Virus record (IMG/VR): IMGVR_UViG_3300037843_000015
Location: 1 to 32,850 of that record
Direction: 5' to 3' (one strand)
Source: a virus
DNA length: 32,850 nt
Below, piece after piece: positions 1-7,016 of the stretch; within the stretch, counting starts at the first letter, position 1; every line of letters starts with the position of its first letter. Below the pieces are notes generated by a model. The model did no database searches, had not been told where the DNA came from, and was given only the letters and a program-made list of their open reading frames with translations. The position numbers and the translations under genes were made by a program.

Positions 1-288
1 ATCGCCGGACACCTGCGCATTGCCGTACACCTGCGCATTGCCGGACACCCGCGCATTGCCGTACACCCGCGCATCGCCGGACACCCGCGCATTGCCGTAC
101 ACCCGCGCATCGCCGTACACCCACGCCTTGCCGTACACCTGCGCATTGCCGGACACCCACGCATCGCCGTACACCCGCGCATCGCCGTACACCTGCGCAT
201 TGCCGTACACCCGCGCATTGCCGTACACCCACGCATCGCCGGACACCTGCGCATTGCCGGACACCCGCGCATTGCCGTACACAATCGA
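1..288. repeat. 18-bp tandem repeat array (about 15 units)
   Basis: There are about fifteen consecutive 18-bp units of the form gccgKacacYYRcgcMtY. The variation is confined to a few positions: g/t, which gives Ser or Tyr on the minus strand; c/t, which gives Arg, Gln or Trp; and Asn/Asp codons. The period is exactly six codons in the frame of the leftward gene, so this is coding repetition rather than an intergenic array. The mixed pattern of variants suggests repeated unequal exchange within the array. Confidence 0.9.
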
Positions 289-426
289 GGTTGGATGAAG
301 ATAGGCCGACTCTTCAACTTTGGCGGTTTTGTAAACCCAGCCCCCGCCGTTTTTGTGTTGATGCCAGTCTGCCGGTTTCGAGCCGTAGACGGTATCGAGA
401 ACATTCTGCGGAACTTTTTCCGCCAT
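1..426 (-). CDS. Hexapeptide-repeat (left-handed beta-helix-like) protein, 3' end cut by the window edge
   Basis: The reading frame starts at ATG 426 behind an AGAGG ribosome site and stays open for 142 codons to the window edge. The first ~45 residues (MAEKVPQNVLDTVYG...) are non-repetitive. From about residue 46 the protein is tandem six-residue units of the type VYGNAR, VSGDAW or VYGNAQ. A hydrophobic residue at the first position and Ala at the fifth fit the left-handed parallel beta-helix (hexapeptide) pattern, known from acyltransferases and from many phage proteins with uncharacterised roles. No catalytic His or acyltransferase core is visible, so no enzyme activity is proposed. It is last in a leftward gene series and shares its repeat with the gene at 706-1215. 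The role is unknown. Confidence 0.8.
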   Translation of the reverse strand, partial: MAEKVPQNVLDTVYGSKPADWHQHKNGGGWVYKTAKVEESAYLHPTSIVYGNARVSGNAQVSGDAWVYGNARVYGNAQVYGDARVYGDAWVSGNAQVYGKAWVYGDARVYGNARVSGDARVYGNARVSGNAQVYGNAQVSGD

Positions 427-501
427 AAAACCTCTTTTCCGCGTATTTGGTAATTGCTCACTCCCGCCACGAGAAGGCATACACCAGGGAGCATCCCAGG
501 T

Positions 502-702
502 TCATTGCGCCTCTCCTGCGATCTGCGCGGTCATCAGGACAGCGGTTCGTGGTGCGATAGGCTGGTGCGGCATGAAGTATTCGCCGGTGGTGGTGAATCC
601 AGCGCCGCGCCCGTCTTCCAGGACAATGCGTGTAATGCCGTCATCGTCAGTGGAGCAGCGTGAGATTTTCTGCCCGATCCATGCTTCCCATACGTAAGGC
701 AT
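502..702 (-). CDS. Small hypothetical phage protein (66 aa)
   Basis: The start ATG at 702 lies 4 bases after the stop of the upstream gene (706-1215), and a GGCGG-type ribosome site lies within that gene's last codons. The protein begins MPYVWEAWIGQKISRC and carries an acidic middle (STDDDGITRIVLEDGRG) that could form a short beta-sheet unit. I do not recognise the family. The tight spacing supports a genuine gene in a leftward operon of accessory genes. After its stop, a strong AGGAGAGG sequence precedes a 15-codon open frame (458-505) that is too short to call. Confidence 0.6.
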   Translation of the reverse strand: MPYVWEAWIGQKISRCSTDDDGITRIVLEDGRGAGFTTTGEYFMPHQPIAPRTAVLMTAQIAGEAQ

Positions 703-705
703 GGC

Positions 706-1215
706 TTACCGCCTTTCTAATGGCATGGACTCGCCGGTAACGTAGTCTTCGCCGTACACTCGCGCATTGCCGTACACCCGCGCATCGCCGTACACCCGCG
801 CATAGCCGTACACCCACGCCTTGCCGTACACCCGCGCCTTGCCGTACACCCACGCATCGCCGTGCGGCGCGTGCGGGTCGTAGTCCTCGCGGGTGAGGAC
901 GTTTGGCTCTTCCGGTTCTGGAATGGAGTTATATCCGCGCCAGAATCGGTCCATTTCGTCTTGTGTGGCAGAGTTTGCGGCGGGGGTTGAAACCAGCATA
1001 TAGATGAGCGAATGAGCCGGTGTAAGCTCATGGCGATAGCTCTTGTCAAACACCCATCCCTTAGCAGCGCGAATTTTTGCTACCTGCCGCGTAAGATGTT
1101 CGCGTAAAAGGCTATACGCCGAATTGTGACGCTCTTCAAAGTCTATGAGTGCATCTCGCACGGCGCTGAATACCTCGTCTGGCACTTTTTCTTGCGGCTG
1201 CTTGCGTGTGTGCAT
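706..1215 (-). CDS. Protein with N-terminal helical domain and C-terminal hexapeptide repeats (169 aa)
   Basis: ATG 1215 follows a GGAAAGGA ribosome site. Residues 1-~115 are a mixed, charged domain (MHTRKQPQEKVPDEVF...) that I do not recognise. Residues ~119-155 are six-residue repeats (GDAWVYGKARVYGK...), the same motif as in the truncated protein at 1-426. A short non-repeat tail ends the protein. Two neighbouring genes carrying one repeat type attached to different N-terminal domains suggests domain duplication or recombination through the DNA repeat. The function is unknown; the beta-helix segment may act as a rigid spacer or oligomerisation unit. Confidence 0.75.
   Translation of the reverse strand: MHTRKQPQEKVPDEVFSAVRDALIDFEERHNSAYSLLREHLTRQVAKIRAAKGWVFDKSYRHELTPAHSLIYMLVSTPAANSATQDEMDRFWRGYNSIPEPEEPNVLTREDYDPHAPHGDAWVYGKARVYGKAWVYGYARVYGDARVYGNARVYGEDYVTGESMPLERR
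751..858. repeat. Second 18-bp tandem repeat array (6 units)
   Basis: Six units have the same period and core (gccgtacacYcRcgc...) as the array at 1-288, again in frame with the leftward gene. Lys codons (KAR, KAW) replace some Asn/Asp positions, so the array has diverged from the first while keeping the DNA core. The two arrays are about 460 bp apart in the same orientation and could recombine with each other. Confidence 0.85.
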
Positions 1216-1400
1216 CGTGTTTTCCTTTCCGCGCTCTCCGAGCGTCGGGGCAGTTGTATCTGCCTTAGCCTCTTGCCTCTCACTGACGTACTACGTGGCC
1301 TTTGGTTCCGTCAGCAGGTCGTTGTGAGGCTCTAATATCCAGCGGCTAAGGCAGGACAAGCCTGCCGGTTGTACAGCGTTGCGTTGCGGGTGAACGGGGG

Positions 1401-1745
1401 CTACTCGTGGCCTGGACGAAAGGGTGTTCCGTCAAAATGCCGTCCCTCACGGATGTGATACCGCTTTGCGGTGGTCTGAAAGAGAATGCGGGCAAACATG
1501 GCAGCTTCTTCGGCTTTGCCGTCTGCGATCATATCGCGAGTGATCCGCGATTCGCGGTCAATCCAAATCTGCAAACTCTTATGTGTTGCGGCCATCTGTC
1601 TTACCTCCATGCCCCTATACATGCACTTCCCGTGCCAAACTAAGTGATTGATTCTAAACAACACCCACAACGCAGAAGTGGAAACAAAGCGCAAACCTTT
1701 GCATACATTTTGGGGAAATAGGAAAACTTTTACCACTTTCGCCAT
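1401..1745 (-). CDS. Hypothetical protein, first gene of the leftward module (114 aa or 64 aa)
   Basis: Two starts are well supported. ATG 1745 follows GGAGGA with 6-base spacing and gives 114 aa. ATG 1595 (MAATHKSLQIW...) follows GGAGGT with 7-base spacing and gives 64 aa. The C-terminal 64 residues look like an ordinary small phage protein (IDRESRITRDMIADGKAEEA). The N-terminal extension is rich in Phe, Trp and Cys and contains a hydrophobic stretch (VSTSALWVLF), so it may be a separate reading or a real N-terminal segment. The longer form is given because the divergent control region lies immediately upstream of it. The family is not recognised. The 185 bases between this gene and the next one downstream hold no convincing gene. 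Confidence 0.55.
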   Translation of the reverse strand: MAKVVKVFLFPQNVCKGLRFVSTSALWVLFRINHLVWHGKCMYRGMEVRQMAATHKSLQIWIDRESRITRDMIADGKAEEAAMFARILFQTTAKRYHIREGRHFDGTPFRPGHE

Positions 1746-1761
1746 CAATTCTCCTCCAATC

Positions 1762-1772
1762 AGAACAGTTCT
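1762..1772. promoter_or_regulatory. Inverted repeat AGAAC-A-GTTCT, candidate operator
   Basis: This is a perfect 5-bp dyad around a single base, located at the predicted start of the leftward transcript in the divergent intergenic region. It resembles a repressor site in size and position, but its spacing does not match the GAAC-N4-GTTC LexA box. No cognate regulator can be assigned. Confidence 0.35.
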
Positions 1773-1774
1773 AA

Positions 1775-1803
1775 ATTGTGCTCGCCGTCACAGTTATTGT
1801 CCC
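1775..1803 (-). promoter_or_regulatory. Candidate leftward promoter
   Basis: Read on the minus strand, GGGACA (1803-1798) and CACAAT (1780-1775) are separated by 17 bases. Each matches 4 of 6 consensus positions. The predicted start of transcription, near 1768, lies about 23 bases before ATG 1745 and its strong ribosome site. Confidence 0.35.
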
Positions 1804-1819
1804 ACATCGTGAATATGTG
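1803..1819. promoter_or_regulatory. Inverted repeat CACAT-N7-ATGTG, candidate operator
   Basis: Two 5-base half-sites are separated by 7 bases, about 16 bases before the rightward small gene at 1835. A TATTAT box at 1823-1828 follows it and ends 6 bases before ATG 1835. The region could therefore control rightward transcription with a leaderless message. There is no convincing -35 element. Confidence 0.3.
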
Positions 1820-1834
1820 TGTTATTATTGCCAC

Positions 1835-1954
1835 ATGAACGAGCGCCGCAAACCCGCGAACCAGCAACAGCCTCAGCAGGTTGCGCCCGCGCTCGTCTTC
1901 ATCATGCGCTATCTTGCGCCCGCGATCCGCGAGCAGCAGCGCAAGGCGGCGTAG
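1835..1954 (+). CDS. Very small hypothetical protein (39 aa)
   Basis: The open frame is MNERRKPANQQQPQQVAP followed by ALVFIMRYLAPAIREQQRKAA. It has a Gln/Pro-rich basic N-terminus, a short hydrophobic segment and a basic C-terminus. There is no ribosome site, but a TATTAT box ends 6 bases before the ATG, so a leaderless message is possible. It precedes the 1964 gene by 9 bases. Support is limited to position, clean codon use and the promoter-like box. Confidence 0.4.
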   Translation: MNERRKPANQQQPQQVAPALVFIMRYLAPAIREQQRKAA

Positions 1955-1963
1955 AATCAAGCC

Positions 1964-2239
1964 ATGCGATTGACAGCGGAACAAATCGAAGCCGGACGCT
2001 CTCCGAAAGGCGGATGGACTCGCGCACAACTCAAAGCATGGGGCGTACCCTGGCCACCACCGAAAGGTTGGCGCAAACGCCTCACGCAACAACAGGAACC
2101 ACACTTGATAACAGCCCAGAGAACTCACTTTAGACGAAAGAGTTGCGCTGCCGATTTTCCATTACTGCCGTTAGCAAAATACTACTTTCGCAAACCAACT
2201 CCACACGGAACTTCTGCGACGCTTGACAGAGCGTGCTAA
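1964..2239 (+). CDS. Small phage protein with 'WTRAQLKAWGVPWPPPKGW' motif
   Basis: The first ~40 residues contain a motif (WTRAQLKAWGVPWPPPKGW) that I associate with short phage proteins encoded near terminase genes. Their function is unknown to me. The remaining ~50 residues look unlike coding sequence, and the last codons overlap a TTGACA promoter element at 2223. TGA and TAA triplets lie just out of frame near 2104. The real protein may therefore end near residue 48 through a frameshift or sequence error. There is no clear ribosome site; TAGAAT at 1952-1957 ends 6 bases before the ATG, as expected for a leaderless message. Confidence 0.5.
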   Translation: MRLTAEQIEAGRSPKGGWTRAQLKAWGVPWPPPKGWRKRLTQQQEPHLITAQRTHFRRKSCAADFPLLPLAKYYFRKPTPHGTSATLDRAC

Positions 2240-2251
2240 ACTACGGACAAT
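2223..2251 (+). promoter_or_regulatory. Candidate late promoter P1
   Basis: TTGACA (2223-2228), 17 bases, then GACAAT (2246-2251): a perfect -35 and a 4 of 6 -10 box. Transcription would start near 2258, inside the dyad TCCCC-CT-GGGGA (2251-2262), about 50 bases before the small terminase gene that opens the structural operon. Confidence 0.5.
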
Positions 2252-2283
2252 CCCCCTGGGGAGCGCGGTTCTTCGACTTGCGC

Positions 2284-2289
2284 TATAAT
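2284..2289 (+). promoter_or_regulatory. Perfect -10 box TATAAT, candidate late promoter P2
   Basis: A consensus TATAAT lies 17 bases before ATG 2307, with no recognisable -35 at the usual distance. It would give a very short leader that still contains the AGGTGAG ribosome site at 2297-2303. It may act alone with an activator, or as a second start next to P1. Confidence 0.4.
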
Positions 2290-2306
2290 CACGCTCAGGT
2301 GAGAGT

Positions 2307-2795
2307 ATGCCAGCACTGCTTCAATTCGATCCGGCGGAATATCTACCTGAAATACACGCATGGATTGAAGACGGGAAAACGCTCCGCGCATATTGCAGAC
2401 AACCCGGAAAGCCCTCATACAGCACGGTTTATGATTGGCTGGAAGATGATGCAAAGACCAAAGACAAAGCACAAAGTAGACGCTTCGCGCACGCACGCGA
2501 TATTGGCGAAGAGGTTATATTACAGGAATGCCTTGAAATCGCTGATAATACACAGGTTGGCGAGATAATTACGCAAAAACCGGATGGTTCGCAAGAGATT
2601 AAAAGCGCCGATATGATTGAACACCGCAAACTGCGAATTGAAACGCGGTTGAAACTGCTGGCGAAGTGGAATCCTAAGAAATACGGCGACAGGACGGCGA
2701 TCACGGGAGCGGATGGTGGGGCGATACAGCACGAAATACGCGGTATGAAGGAAATCCGTGCCGAGCTATATGGAAAAGATAGCCCCAAAACTTAA
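2307..2795 (+). CDS. terS: Terminase small subunit
   Basis: This is the DNA-recognition subunit of the packaging motor. The N-terminus (residues ~10-50) has a helix-turn-helix-like pattern (LRAYCRQPGKPSYSTVYDWL), as in small terminases that bind the packaging site. The C-terminal half carries the family hallmark HRKLRIETRLKLLAKWNPKKYGDR-type segment (about residues 105-130), here split around MIEH and KYGDR. The length of 162 aa is normal for the family. The start follows an AGGTGAG ribosome site. The 3' end overlaps the large-subunit gene by 38 bases in another frame, which suggests translational coupling. It is the first structural gene after the candidate late promoters. Confidence 0.85.
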   Translation: MPALLQFDPAEYLPEIHAWIEDGKTLRAYCRQPGKPSYSTVYDWLEDDAKTKDKAQSRRFAHARDIGEEVILQECLEIADNTQVGEIITQKPDGSQEIKSADMIEHRKLRIETRLKLLAKWNPKKYGDRTAITGADGGAIQHEIRGMKEIRAELYGKDSPKT

Positions 2796-4197
2796 TCCCG
2801 CCTTAGAAGCATTCTGGCGGGCTGAGGCCACGGGCCGTGTGCTGTACGGTGGGCGCATCAGCTCAAAATCGACAGATGCAGCAGGCAATGCACTTTTAAT
2901 GGCGAAGGCTGGCAGAGTGCGATTCCTTTGTGCGCGGCAATTTCAAAACAAGATTGCCGAGTCGGTTTACACGCTCCTTAGGCTCCAGATGGAGCGTTTT
3001 GGCTGGACTGACGAATTTGACGTAACAGATCGTCATATCGGTCACAAAGTAAATGGCTCAGAGTTCATCTTTTACGGTCTGGCGCGGAACCTCCAGGAAA
3101 TCCGTTCACTCGAAGATATTGATGTGACGTGGATTGAAGAGGCGCACTTTCTCACTAAAGAGCAGTGGGATGTACTCGAAGCCACAATCAACCGTAAGGA
3201 TGGTTCTGAAATCTGGCTGATCTTCAACCCGATGTATGCAACTGATTTCGCCTATCAGAGATTCGTGGTCAATCCCCCCGAAGGCTATATTGTACGCAAG
3301 ATCAACTATGAAGAGAATCCGTTCCTGTCGGAGACGGCCCGTAAAATCATAGCCAGATGCAGGAAAGAGTCTGAGGACGATTACCAACACATCTATCTAG
3401 GAAACCCTAAGCAAGACGCCGAGGGCGCGGTCATTAAGCGCAGTTGGATTGAAGCCGCAATCGACGCGCATCTCAAACTAGGCTTTGAGGCTACGGGAAA
3501 GCACACCATCGGCTTCGACGTGGCCGACGATGGGGAGGACGCCTGCGCGAACGTCTACTCGCACGGTAGCGTGGCGCTCTGGTCAGATGAGTGGCGGGCG
3601 CGTGAGGATGAACTGCTCAAGTCTTGTATGCGGACCTATGCAGCGGCGTCCGAGCGCAAGGCAGATATTCGATATGACAGTATTGGCGTAGGGGCATCAT
3701 GTGGCGCAAAGTTCGATGAACTTAACCAGGTGCGAGACAAGTACCTTCGTGTCCGGTATGCGAAGTTCAATGCCGGGGCAGCGGTAGAGCGTCCCGACGA
3801 GTATTACGTGGCGGACCGCCAGAACCAAATCAAGAATAAGGACTATTTCTGCAATCTCAAGGCCCAGGCATGGTGGAACATCGCAGACCGCTTTCGGAAT
3901 ACCTACAACGCAATCAATCGCGGCGAGAAGTTCAAAGATGACAAGCTAATCAGCATTTCCAGTGATATGCCGCATCTGGAAAAGCTGAAAACGGAACTCT
4001 CCACACCCAAGCGCGACTTTGACCGCAATGGCAGGGTGAAGGTGGAGAGCAAGGAAGACCTCGCAAAGTCTACTCGGATTGGCGGCTCTGTGCCGTCACC
4101 GAACCTGGCAGATGCGTTTGTCATGGCGTTTGCTTCGCCGGTAACATCATCACTTCTAGTAAGCGACGCGGCAATAGCGGCGGCAATGAGGGCGTAA
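2758..4197 (+). CDS. terL: Terminase large subunit (PBSX/Terminase_3 type)
   Basis: This is the ATPase and nuclease that pumps and cuts DNA during packaging. Near residue 30, GGRISSKS is the modified Walker A, where most relatives have GGRGSGKS; here the second Gly is replaced by Ser. Near residue 118, IDVTWIEEA is the Walker B with its catalytic Glu, followed by the FNPMYATDF coupling motif. The C-terminal RNase H-like nuclease begins with GFDVADDGEDACANV (about residue 248) and has further acidic residues at RYDSIGVG and NLADAFVMAF. The length of 479 aa is typical. The GTG start has an AAGGA site 5 bases upstream; ATG 2770 (MEKIAPKL) is the alternative. Confidence 0.93.
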   Translation: MPSYMEKIAPKLNPALEAFWRAEATGRVLYGGRISSKSTDAAGNALLMAKAGRVRFLCARQFQNKIAESVYTLLRLQMERFGWTDEFDVTDRHIGHKVNGSEFIFYGLARNLQEIRSLEDIDVTWIEEAHFLTKEQWDVLEATINRKDGSEIWLIFNPMYATDFAYQRFVVNPPEGYIVRKINYEENPFLSETARKIIARCRKESEDDYQHIYLGNPKQDAEGAVIKRSWIEAAIDAHLKLGFEATGKHTIGFDVADDGEDACANVYSHGSVALWSDEWRAREDELLKSCMRTYAAASERKADIRYDSIGVGASCGAKFDELNQVRDKYLRVRYAKFNAGAAVERPDEYYVADRQNQIKNKDYFCNLKAQAWWNIADRFRNTYNAINRGEKFKDDKLISISSDMPHLEKLKTELSTPKRDFDRNGRVKVESKEDLAKSTRIGGSVPSPNLADAFVMAFASPVTSSLLVSDAAIAAAMRA

Positions 4198-4434
4198 ATG
4201 AGAAAGCGCCGAAGCGAAGAGGATATGCAGGCAGAACAGACGCCGGTGATGTACAGGAAGAGCCAGCTACGCCTAGTGGATGGCCTTCGCAGCAGCTTCC
4301 CGGACTGGCAGGGAGCGCAGTGTTTCGACTACCGTAACGGTTGGACACGCTTAGGTGATTTCTTCGCCGATGGTTATTTCCTGCGTGACGAGATGCGCGA
4401 AATGGTGCATAATCGTTACGGAGTGTGCCTCTAA
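4198..4434 (+). CDS. Hypothetical protein between terminase and portal (78 aa)
   Basis: The ATG follows the terminase stop directly, with GAGGG just upstream, and the gene ends in a one-base TAATG overlap with the portal gene. It begins MRKRRSEEDMQAEQTPVMYR; the middle is polar and aromatic (FPDWQGAQCFDYRNGW). No family is recognised. The position between packaging and portal genes and the coupled start suggest a head-assembly accessory role, but nothing in the sequence shows it. Confidence 0.7.
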   Translation: MRKRRSEEDMQAEQTPVMYRKSQLRLVDGLRSSFPDWQGAQCFDYRNGWTRLGDFFADGYFLRDEMREMVHNRYGVCL

Positions 4435-6476
4435 TGGAGAATCAGAAGCCAACCGCACCGCCGTCAAGTAGCAGTGATCGTGTCCGCCGTTACCGCGAAA
4501 GGAAACGCAAAGGTAACGAACTTGCAACGCAGCGAATCAGCACATCTGCGATTCGTCTGGCACTTGAGGAACCAGTTGAACGTGTCCATTATCCCATCCA
4601 GATCCCCGTGATACCGAAGGGAGTAGTTCCACACGGGGTCATAGCACAAGTGGCAATGGACTCCGAGCCAGCCTACGAGTGCGCACGGCTGGCAATGGAC
4701 GCTGGGCCTCAGTTCGGCTCACAGCTTTATGCGTACAGCAATGTCGAAGGCTTCCCCGGCTATCCGTATCTGATGCTCTTGGCGTTGCGCTCAGAATACC
4801 GCAACATGGCAACGGCGCTTGCCACAGAATTGACGCGCAAGTGGATTAAATTCAACAGTACAGATACCGAGGACGAATCGACAAAAACGAAGATTACTGA
4901 GATTGAGCAGGCGTTCACTGCGCTTGGAATCCAGGGCATCATCCGCAAGGCGGCCGAGCATGATGCACTCTACGGAACGGGGCAGATTCTCATCAACATC
5001 AAGGGAGCGGACCTAAAGACGCCGCTCGTCATCGACCCGCGGACGGTCAAGAAAGACAGCCTGATTGGATTCAAGAACGTCGATCCGATATGGACCACGC
5101 CGCTGATGTACAACTCACTGACGCCCTCCAGCCCGAACTTCTACAGGCCGGATAGCTGGTGGGTCATGGGTGAGCATTGGGACGCATCGCGGATAATCGT
5201 CATTGTCACCCGCGAAGTGCCTGACATATTCAAGCCCGCATTCAACTTCTCTGGTATGAGCCTTTCACAACTCGCAGAGCCTTATGTAAATAATTGGCTG
5301 CGGACCAGGCAGAGCGTTTCAGACCTCATCAACAACTTCTCTATTGTGGTTCTCAAGACGGCGATGGACCAGGTACTCACGGGCGGGGATGATGGCTCAA
5401 ACCTGTTCTCCCGCATCAAGTTGTTCACGGCCACGCGGAGCAACAAGGGAGTGATGGCTCTGGACAAGGACCGTGAAGAGCTTGAGCAGATCGCCGTTCC
5501 CTTGGGCGGGTTGCATGAACTCCAGTCCCAGGCGCTTGAGCAGCTTTGCGTCGTATCGAGAGAGCCTGCAACCGTTCTAACAGGCATTACGCCTTCAGGC
5601 TTCGGCAACGTGGCCGAAGGTGAGGTTCGTATCTGGTACGACTACATACATGCCCAGCAAGAGGCACACTGGCGCAATGCGATTGATAAGATGTTCAAGA
5701 TCATCCAGATGTCAATGTACGGGGAGATTGACCCTGAGATCACGTTTGAATTTGTCCCGCTCTACGAAATGACGGAAGAGCAGGAATCAACCATCCGGGT
5801 CAACGACAGCATCCGGGCCGGGAACCTGATTGACAGGGGCGTGATCGATGCGCAAGAAGAGCGCGAGCGGCTGGCGCGTGATCCTGAGTCGGGGTACCAG
5901 GGCATTGATATTTCTAAGGAGATTGCGCCGCCGGACGAGGAAGAAGAGAGCGCAAACCTGGCACGAGGGACAGATTCGGCGCTCGGATATGACGCTGAAT
6001 TTGTGGAGAGTGAGCATCCTAGAGACGATGATGGGAAGTTTGGGAGCGGTGGAGGTGCAAAGACCGCCCCATCGCGTAAGACGGCGCATGAGTCTGTTAT
6101 GAAGGTAATAAAAGACCTTCGCGGACAAGGTAAATCGAAAGAGGAAATTGAATCTGATCCTACATATAAAATAGCCAAAGAGGAATCCAATAAAGCCGCT
6201 GGATTCTATAGTGGGGCGCGGGCGGATTTTGTGGGAACATCTAAACGGCGCTCAGAAGCTCTAAATATCGAACGCAACTTTGGAAATGGGTATACGGAGT
6301 CAGTGGGAGATTTTATTGAGGATTCAGTAGAAAAAGGATACCGGGTAACGATGACAAAAAGCGGAAAACCGGCATTTGTAAACAGCAAAATGGAAGGATA
6401 CGGGGCTAAGGAATTGGGTTCTGTCGGATGGGAATACGCAGTGCATTTATGCGATTCACTAAAGGATACAGCATGA
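4434..6476 (+). CDS. Portal protein (DUF1073 family) with an unrecognised C-terminal extension
   Basis: The portal is the dodecameric ring through which DNA enters and leaves the head. Residues ~75-520 match the DUF1073 portal type: ELTRKWIKFNSTDTE, ALYGTGQILINIKG, a long helical stem region, and SREPATVLTGITPSGFGNVAEGE, followed by the YYD/IHAQQE-type wing. Relatives are about 450-520 aa; this protein is 680 aa. After an acidic linker (PPDEEEESANLARGT), the motif FVESEHPRDDDGKFGSGGG introduces about 140 extra residues with no family I recognise and with more A/T-rich codons than the rest. The start ATG 4434 overlaps the previous stop; GTG 4425 is less likely because GGAG lies directly against it. 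Confidence 0.9.
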   Translation: MENQKPTAPPSSSSDRVRRYRERKRKGNELATQRISTSAIRLALEEPVERVHYPIQIPVIPKGVVPHGVIAQVAMDSEPAYECARLAMDAGPQFGSQLYAYSNVEGFPGYPYLMLLALRSEYRNMATALATELTRKWIKFNSTDTEDESTKTKITEIEQAFTALGIQGIIRKAAEHDALYGTGQILINIKGADLKTPLVIDPRTVKKDSLIGFKNVDPIWTTPLMYNSLTPSSPNFYRPDSWWVMGEHWDASRIIVIVTREVPDIFKPAFNFSGMSLSQLAEPYVNNWLRTRQSVSDLINNFSIVVLKTAMDQVLTGGDDGSNLFSRIKLFTATRSNKGVMALDKDREELEQIAVPLGGLHELQSQALEQLCVVSREPATVLTGITPSGFGNVAEGEVRIWYDYIHAQQEAHWRNAIDKMFKIIQMSMYGEIDPEITFEFVPLYEMTEEQESTIRVNDSIRAGNLIDRGVIDAQEERERLARDPESGYQGIDISKEIAPPDEEEESANLARGTDSALGYDAEFVESEHPRDDDGKFGSGGGAKTAPSRKTAHESVMKVIKDLRGQGKSKEEIESDPTYKIAKEESNKAAGFYSGARADFVGTSKRRSEALNIERNFGNGYTESVGDFIEDSVEKGYRVTMTKSGKPAFVNSKMEGYGAKELGSVGWEYAVHLCDSLKDTA

Positions 6477-6613
6477 GCATGACTCCCAAACAGAAGAAAA
6501 ACAGCCGCGCCCTGCATGAGGCGTTTGTTCGGCTTTTACTGCCTAAACCGAAGAATCGCAAGCAGCGCCAGAAGTTTGAGCGCAGGATACAACGCATGAG
6601 GGATTCAATATGA
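6473..6613 (+). CDS. Small basic protein (46 aa)
   Basis: The ATG overlaps the portal stop (ATGA), with AAGGA 6 bases upstream. The product begins MSMTPKQKKNSRALHEAF and is strongly basic and helical (KPKNRKQRQKFERRIQRM). It could bind nucleic acid or an acidic head protein, but no family is recognised. Its own stop overlaps the next gene in the same ATGA manner, which is good evidence that it is translated. Confidence 0.6.
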   Translation: MSMTPKQKKNSRALHEAFVRLLLPKPKNRKQRQKFERRIQRMRDSI

Positions 6614-6744
6614 GAGGAGACGCATTCATTTTGCGTCAGCCAAGGCCGCTGACGAAGTTGGAAGTTGTGGACATCCACCTGCTCGTCAAGGCAACGCATC
6701 CAGTGTTGCTTTCAGCCAGGCCTAAAAAAGAAGGTGAAAAATGA
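6610..6744 (+). CDS. Small hypothetical protein (44 aa)
   Basis: This short gene lies between two ATGA overlaps: its start overlaps the stop of the 46-aa gene and its stop overlaps ATG 6741. The product begins MRGDAFILRQPRPLTKLEVV, followed by a predicted helix (DIHLLVKATHPVLLSA) and a basic end. The family is not recognised. Continuous coupling with both neighbours is the main support. Confidence 0.5.
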   Translation: MRGDAFILRQPRPLTKLEVVDIHLLVKATHPVLLSARPKKEGEK

Positions 6745-7016
6745 CATCAGTTTCTCCGGTGTTCACAGAGCAGGAAGTATTTGCGGAGCAGGTGATTGCT
6801 TTAGATCAGCCGGAATATCTGCCAATCATCGTAGCTCGCATCCAAACAGACAACTTTAAGGCAAGCGTTACCAGGTATCGTTTTTCCGATGAAGAGCGGC
6901 AGCAAATAGCCGCTGGGGCGGATATCCTTGTCTATCAGCCACATCTTGGTGCGATTATGCCTCTCGCTTTTGCTTTGGCGCATCCCGGCCAATATCCCAC
7001 TATCGAGGGAGAATGA
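6741..7016 (+). CDS. Small conserved phage protein next to the gpF-like gene (91 aa)
   Basis: GAAGGTG lies just before the ATG, and there are ATGA overlaps at both ends. The middle, RYRFSDEERQQIAAGADILVYQ, resembles a small family I associate with phage head regions (a hydrophobic strand, then 'R-F-S/T-x-E-E-R-x-x-I-x-x-G-x-D-I'). Its function is unknown. Position suggests expression with the minor head protein that follows. Confidence 0.65.
   Translation: MTSVSPVFTEQEVFAEQVIALDQPEYLPIIVARIQTDNFKASVTRYRFSDEERQQIAAGADILVYQPHLGAIMPLAFALAHPGQYPTIEGE

Noticed and set aside
1-288. CRISPR-like look of regular short repeats
   Set aside because: Units are contiguous 18-mers without spacers, in frame with a leftward coding sequence and with a six-residue protein period.
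20-298. Rightward open frame rich in Pro-Tyr-Thr over the repeat array
   Set aside because: It is the mirror of the leftward repeat-coding gene. It has no ribosome site, and its repetition follows from the opposite-strand repeat.
458-505. 15-codon frame (MNLGCSLVYAFSWRE) with a good ribosome site and ATGA overlap
   Set aside because: It is too short to support as a gene; the ribosome-like bases are also coding bases of the 502-702 gene.
1350-1366. GGCAGG-ACAAG-CCTGCC hairpin in the gap 1216-1400
   Set aside because: The stem is only 6 bp, with no T-run on either strand, so it is not a convincing terminator.
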